Shown here in pieces: positions 6,380 through 6,977 of a DNA stretch of 6,977 nt (its first letter is position 1; the number at the start of each line of letters is the position of its first letter). The stretch lies in NCBI GenBank assembly GCA_943325435.2, contig CALPPK020000060.1, positions 1 through 6,977 of the forward strand. Direction: 5' to 3'. The notes below the pieces were generated by a model. It saw only the letters and a program-made list of their open reading frames with translations, was not told the DNA's origin and searched no databases. The translations under genes were made by a program, and so were the position numbers. Source of the stretch: Bifidobacterium breve (lineage in GTDB: Bacteria; Actinomycetota; Acidimicrobiia; Acidimicrobiales; Ilumatobacteraceae).

Positions 6380-6889
6380 ATGCCCCCGAAACTTCGCGGA
6401 AAATGGGCCCTTGGAATTACCCCTCGTAATTTCACCTGGATCATCAAGGATTGCCTTGCCATTTGTGAGCGACCAGGGGGATACGGCGACAACCATCGCC
6501 GCGTTCGTCGTCAAGAAGAAATCATTTGGCTGCGCGAGAACCATTTCGACCTCGTTGTTTCCATCATTGCTGCGCCCCACAACCTGCACGCGTACGAAGA
6601 ACTCAATATGCCGTACCACCATCGCCCACTCAGTGGCGCTGATGACACCGATGCCTTCTTGAAAGTGTTCTACAAAGAACTCCAGGGAATGCTCGGCCGC
6701 AACCAAAAACTCATCATTCACTCAGAAGAAGTCGGCGATCGTTTGCTCGGCATCATCGGTGGGTACATCCGCTGGAGCGGAATGATCGATGATCCATCAC
6801 AAGCCATCATCATCACCGAGAACATCGGTGGTCGCCAGCTTGATACATGGGCTCGTGAATTGATTCTCGGAGTACACAACCTGCGGTAG
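6380..6889 (+). CDS. Dual-specificity phosphatase-like protein lacking the catalytic Cys (predicted pseudophosphatase)
   Basis: A 169-aa soluble protein. The pattern resembles small dual-specificity phosphatases: NFTWIIKDCLAICERPGG (17-34), RRQEEIIWLRENHFDLVVSI (43-62), an Asp-containing loop RPLSGADDTDAF (82-93) where the general acid would lie, then a strand and P-loop position LIIHSEEVGDR (111-121) followed by a Gly-rich helix LLGIIGGYIRWSG (122-134). In active enzymes the P-loop reads H-C-x5-R. Here H114, G119 and R121 are present, but the nucleophile position is S115 (codon TCA, 6722-6724, two changes from any Cys codon). This suggests a non-catalytic phospho-binding or regulatory protein, or a family that has drifted to another use. 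The gene is intact with a strong Shine-Dalgarno, so it does not look like a decaying pseudogene. The fold is assigned by eye from spaced motifs; an unrelated alpha/beta protein is possible. Neighbours (tilS, an epimerase-like gene) give no clear function. Confidence 0.65.
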   Translation: MPPKLRGKWALGITPRNFTWIIKDCLAICERPGGYGDNHRRVRRQEEIIWLRENHFDLVVSIIAAPHNLHAYEELNMPYHHRPLSGADDTDAFLKVFYKELQGMLGRNQKLIIHSEEVGDRLLGIIGGYIRWSGMIDDPSQAIIITENIGGRQLDTWARELILGVHNLR

Positions 6890-6890
6890 A

Positions 6891-6921
6891 TGTCCTTCGG
6901 ACAACGACCAACTGGTTTGTC
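6891..6921 (+). other. Two overlapping, mutually exclusive small hairpins before the epimerase gene
   Basis: Hairpin A: TGTCC (6891-6895) pairs with GGACA (6899-6903) around TTC. Hairpin B: GACAA (6900-6904) pairs with TTGTC (6917-6921), and inner ACC (6907-6909) pairs with GGT (6914-6916), with a two-base bulge CG at 6905-6906 and loop AACT. Both use GACA at 6900-6903, so only one can form at a time. Neither has a T tract. B ends three bases before the next ATG. They could form a small leader switch or an operator, or be chance. Confidence 0.3.
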
Positions 6922-6924
6922 GAT

Positions 6925-6977
6925 ATGAAAAATCGTCGAGTACTCATCACCGGAATGGGTGGAGAACTCGGCTCTCT
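6925..6977 (+). CDS. NAD(P)-binding epimerase/dehydratase or SDR, 5' fragment
   Basis: Only 17 complete codons are in the window: MKNRRVLITGMGGELGS, continuing past the right edge. The strand RRVLITG followed by G-x-G-G-x-x-G is the Rossmann dinucleotide-binding turn of the extended SDR/NAD-dependent epimerase class, at its usual place near the N-terminus. The ATG is 35 bp after the phosphatase-like gene, in the same direction. No Shine-Dalgarno is visible and a possible hairpin ends three bases upstream. The frame is open for some distance upstream, but no better start there fits the motif position. Substrate cannot be told from this fragment. Confidence 0.75.
   Translation, partial: MKNRRVLITGMGGELGS

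Noticed and set aside
6299..6721. 140-codon minus-strand open frame opposite the phosphatase-like gene
   Set aside because: The plus-strand gene has a strong Shine-Dalgarno and ordered fold-like motifs; the antisense frame has no start signal seen and spans the tilS end and the hairpin.
1..6977. CRISPR array, transposon ends, tRNA genes or a defence system
   Set aside because: No spaced direct repeats, terminal inverted repeats with transposase, tRNA-like sequence or defence-type domains were seen; the window is almost entirely ordinary coding sequence.

Overview
The window looks like a gene-dense piece of an actinobacterial chromosome of moderate G+C. Three things suggest this. It has an ECF sigma factor of the SigR/SigH type paired with a zinc-binding anti-sigma factor of the RsrA type. 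At least two genes have a TANNNT -10 box six bases before the ATG, the geometry of leaderless actinobacterial transcripts. The genes are packed with overlaps or gaps of 50 bases or fewer. An aquatic Acidimicrobiia-like lineage would fit, but that placement is an impression from protein style, not a computed result. No mobile element, tRNA, rRNA or CRISPR array was seen.

Layout. (1) Bases 2-1618 (+) hold the 3' part of a polytopic membrane protein with a YfhO-like C-terminus; its start lies outside the window. (2) Bases 3848-1615 (-) form a two-gene operon: an alpha/beta hydrolase, then a formylglycine-type sulfatase, joined by an ATGA stop/start overlap. The sulfatase stop overlaps the stop of the membrane-protein gene on the shared palindrome TTAA. 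(3) Bases 3869-5253 (+) hold a MarR-family regulator, the SigR-type sigma factor and its HX3CX2C anti-sigma factor, probably one transcription unit controlling a thiol/oxidative stress response. The MarR gene diverges from the hydrolase gene across only 20 bp, and candidate -10 boxes for the two directions overlap inside a small palindrome. (4) Bases 5299-6889 (+) hold a 51-codon membrane micro-protein with its own leaderless-type promoter, tilS (tRNA-Ile lysidine synthetase, TTG start), and a 169-aa protein that resembles a dual-specificity phosphatase but has Ser where the catalytic Cys should be. (5) From base 6925 (+) an NAD(P)-binding epimerase/dehydrogenase begins and runs off the right edge; two mutually exclusive small hairpins lie just before it.

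How the genes may work together. The MarR protein is the obvious candidate regulator of the divergent hydrolase-sulfatase operon and of its own operon, which would link that operon to the sigma/anti-sigma switch. The tilS section is housekeeping (AUA decoding). The phosphatase-like protein after tilS is the most unusual item: it has a recognisable fold signature and an apparently inactive active-site loop.
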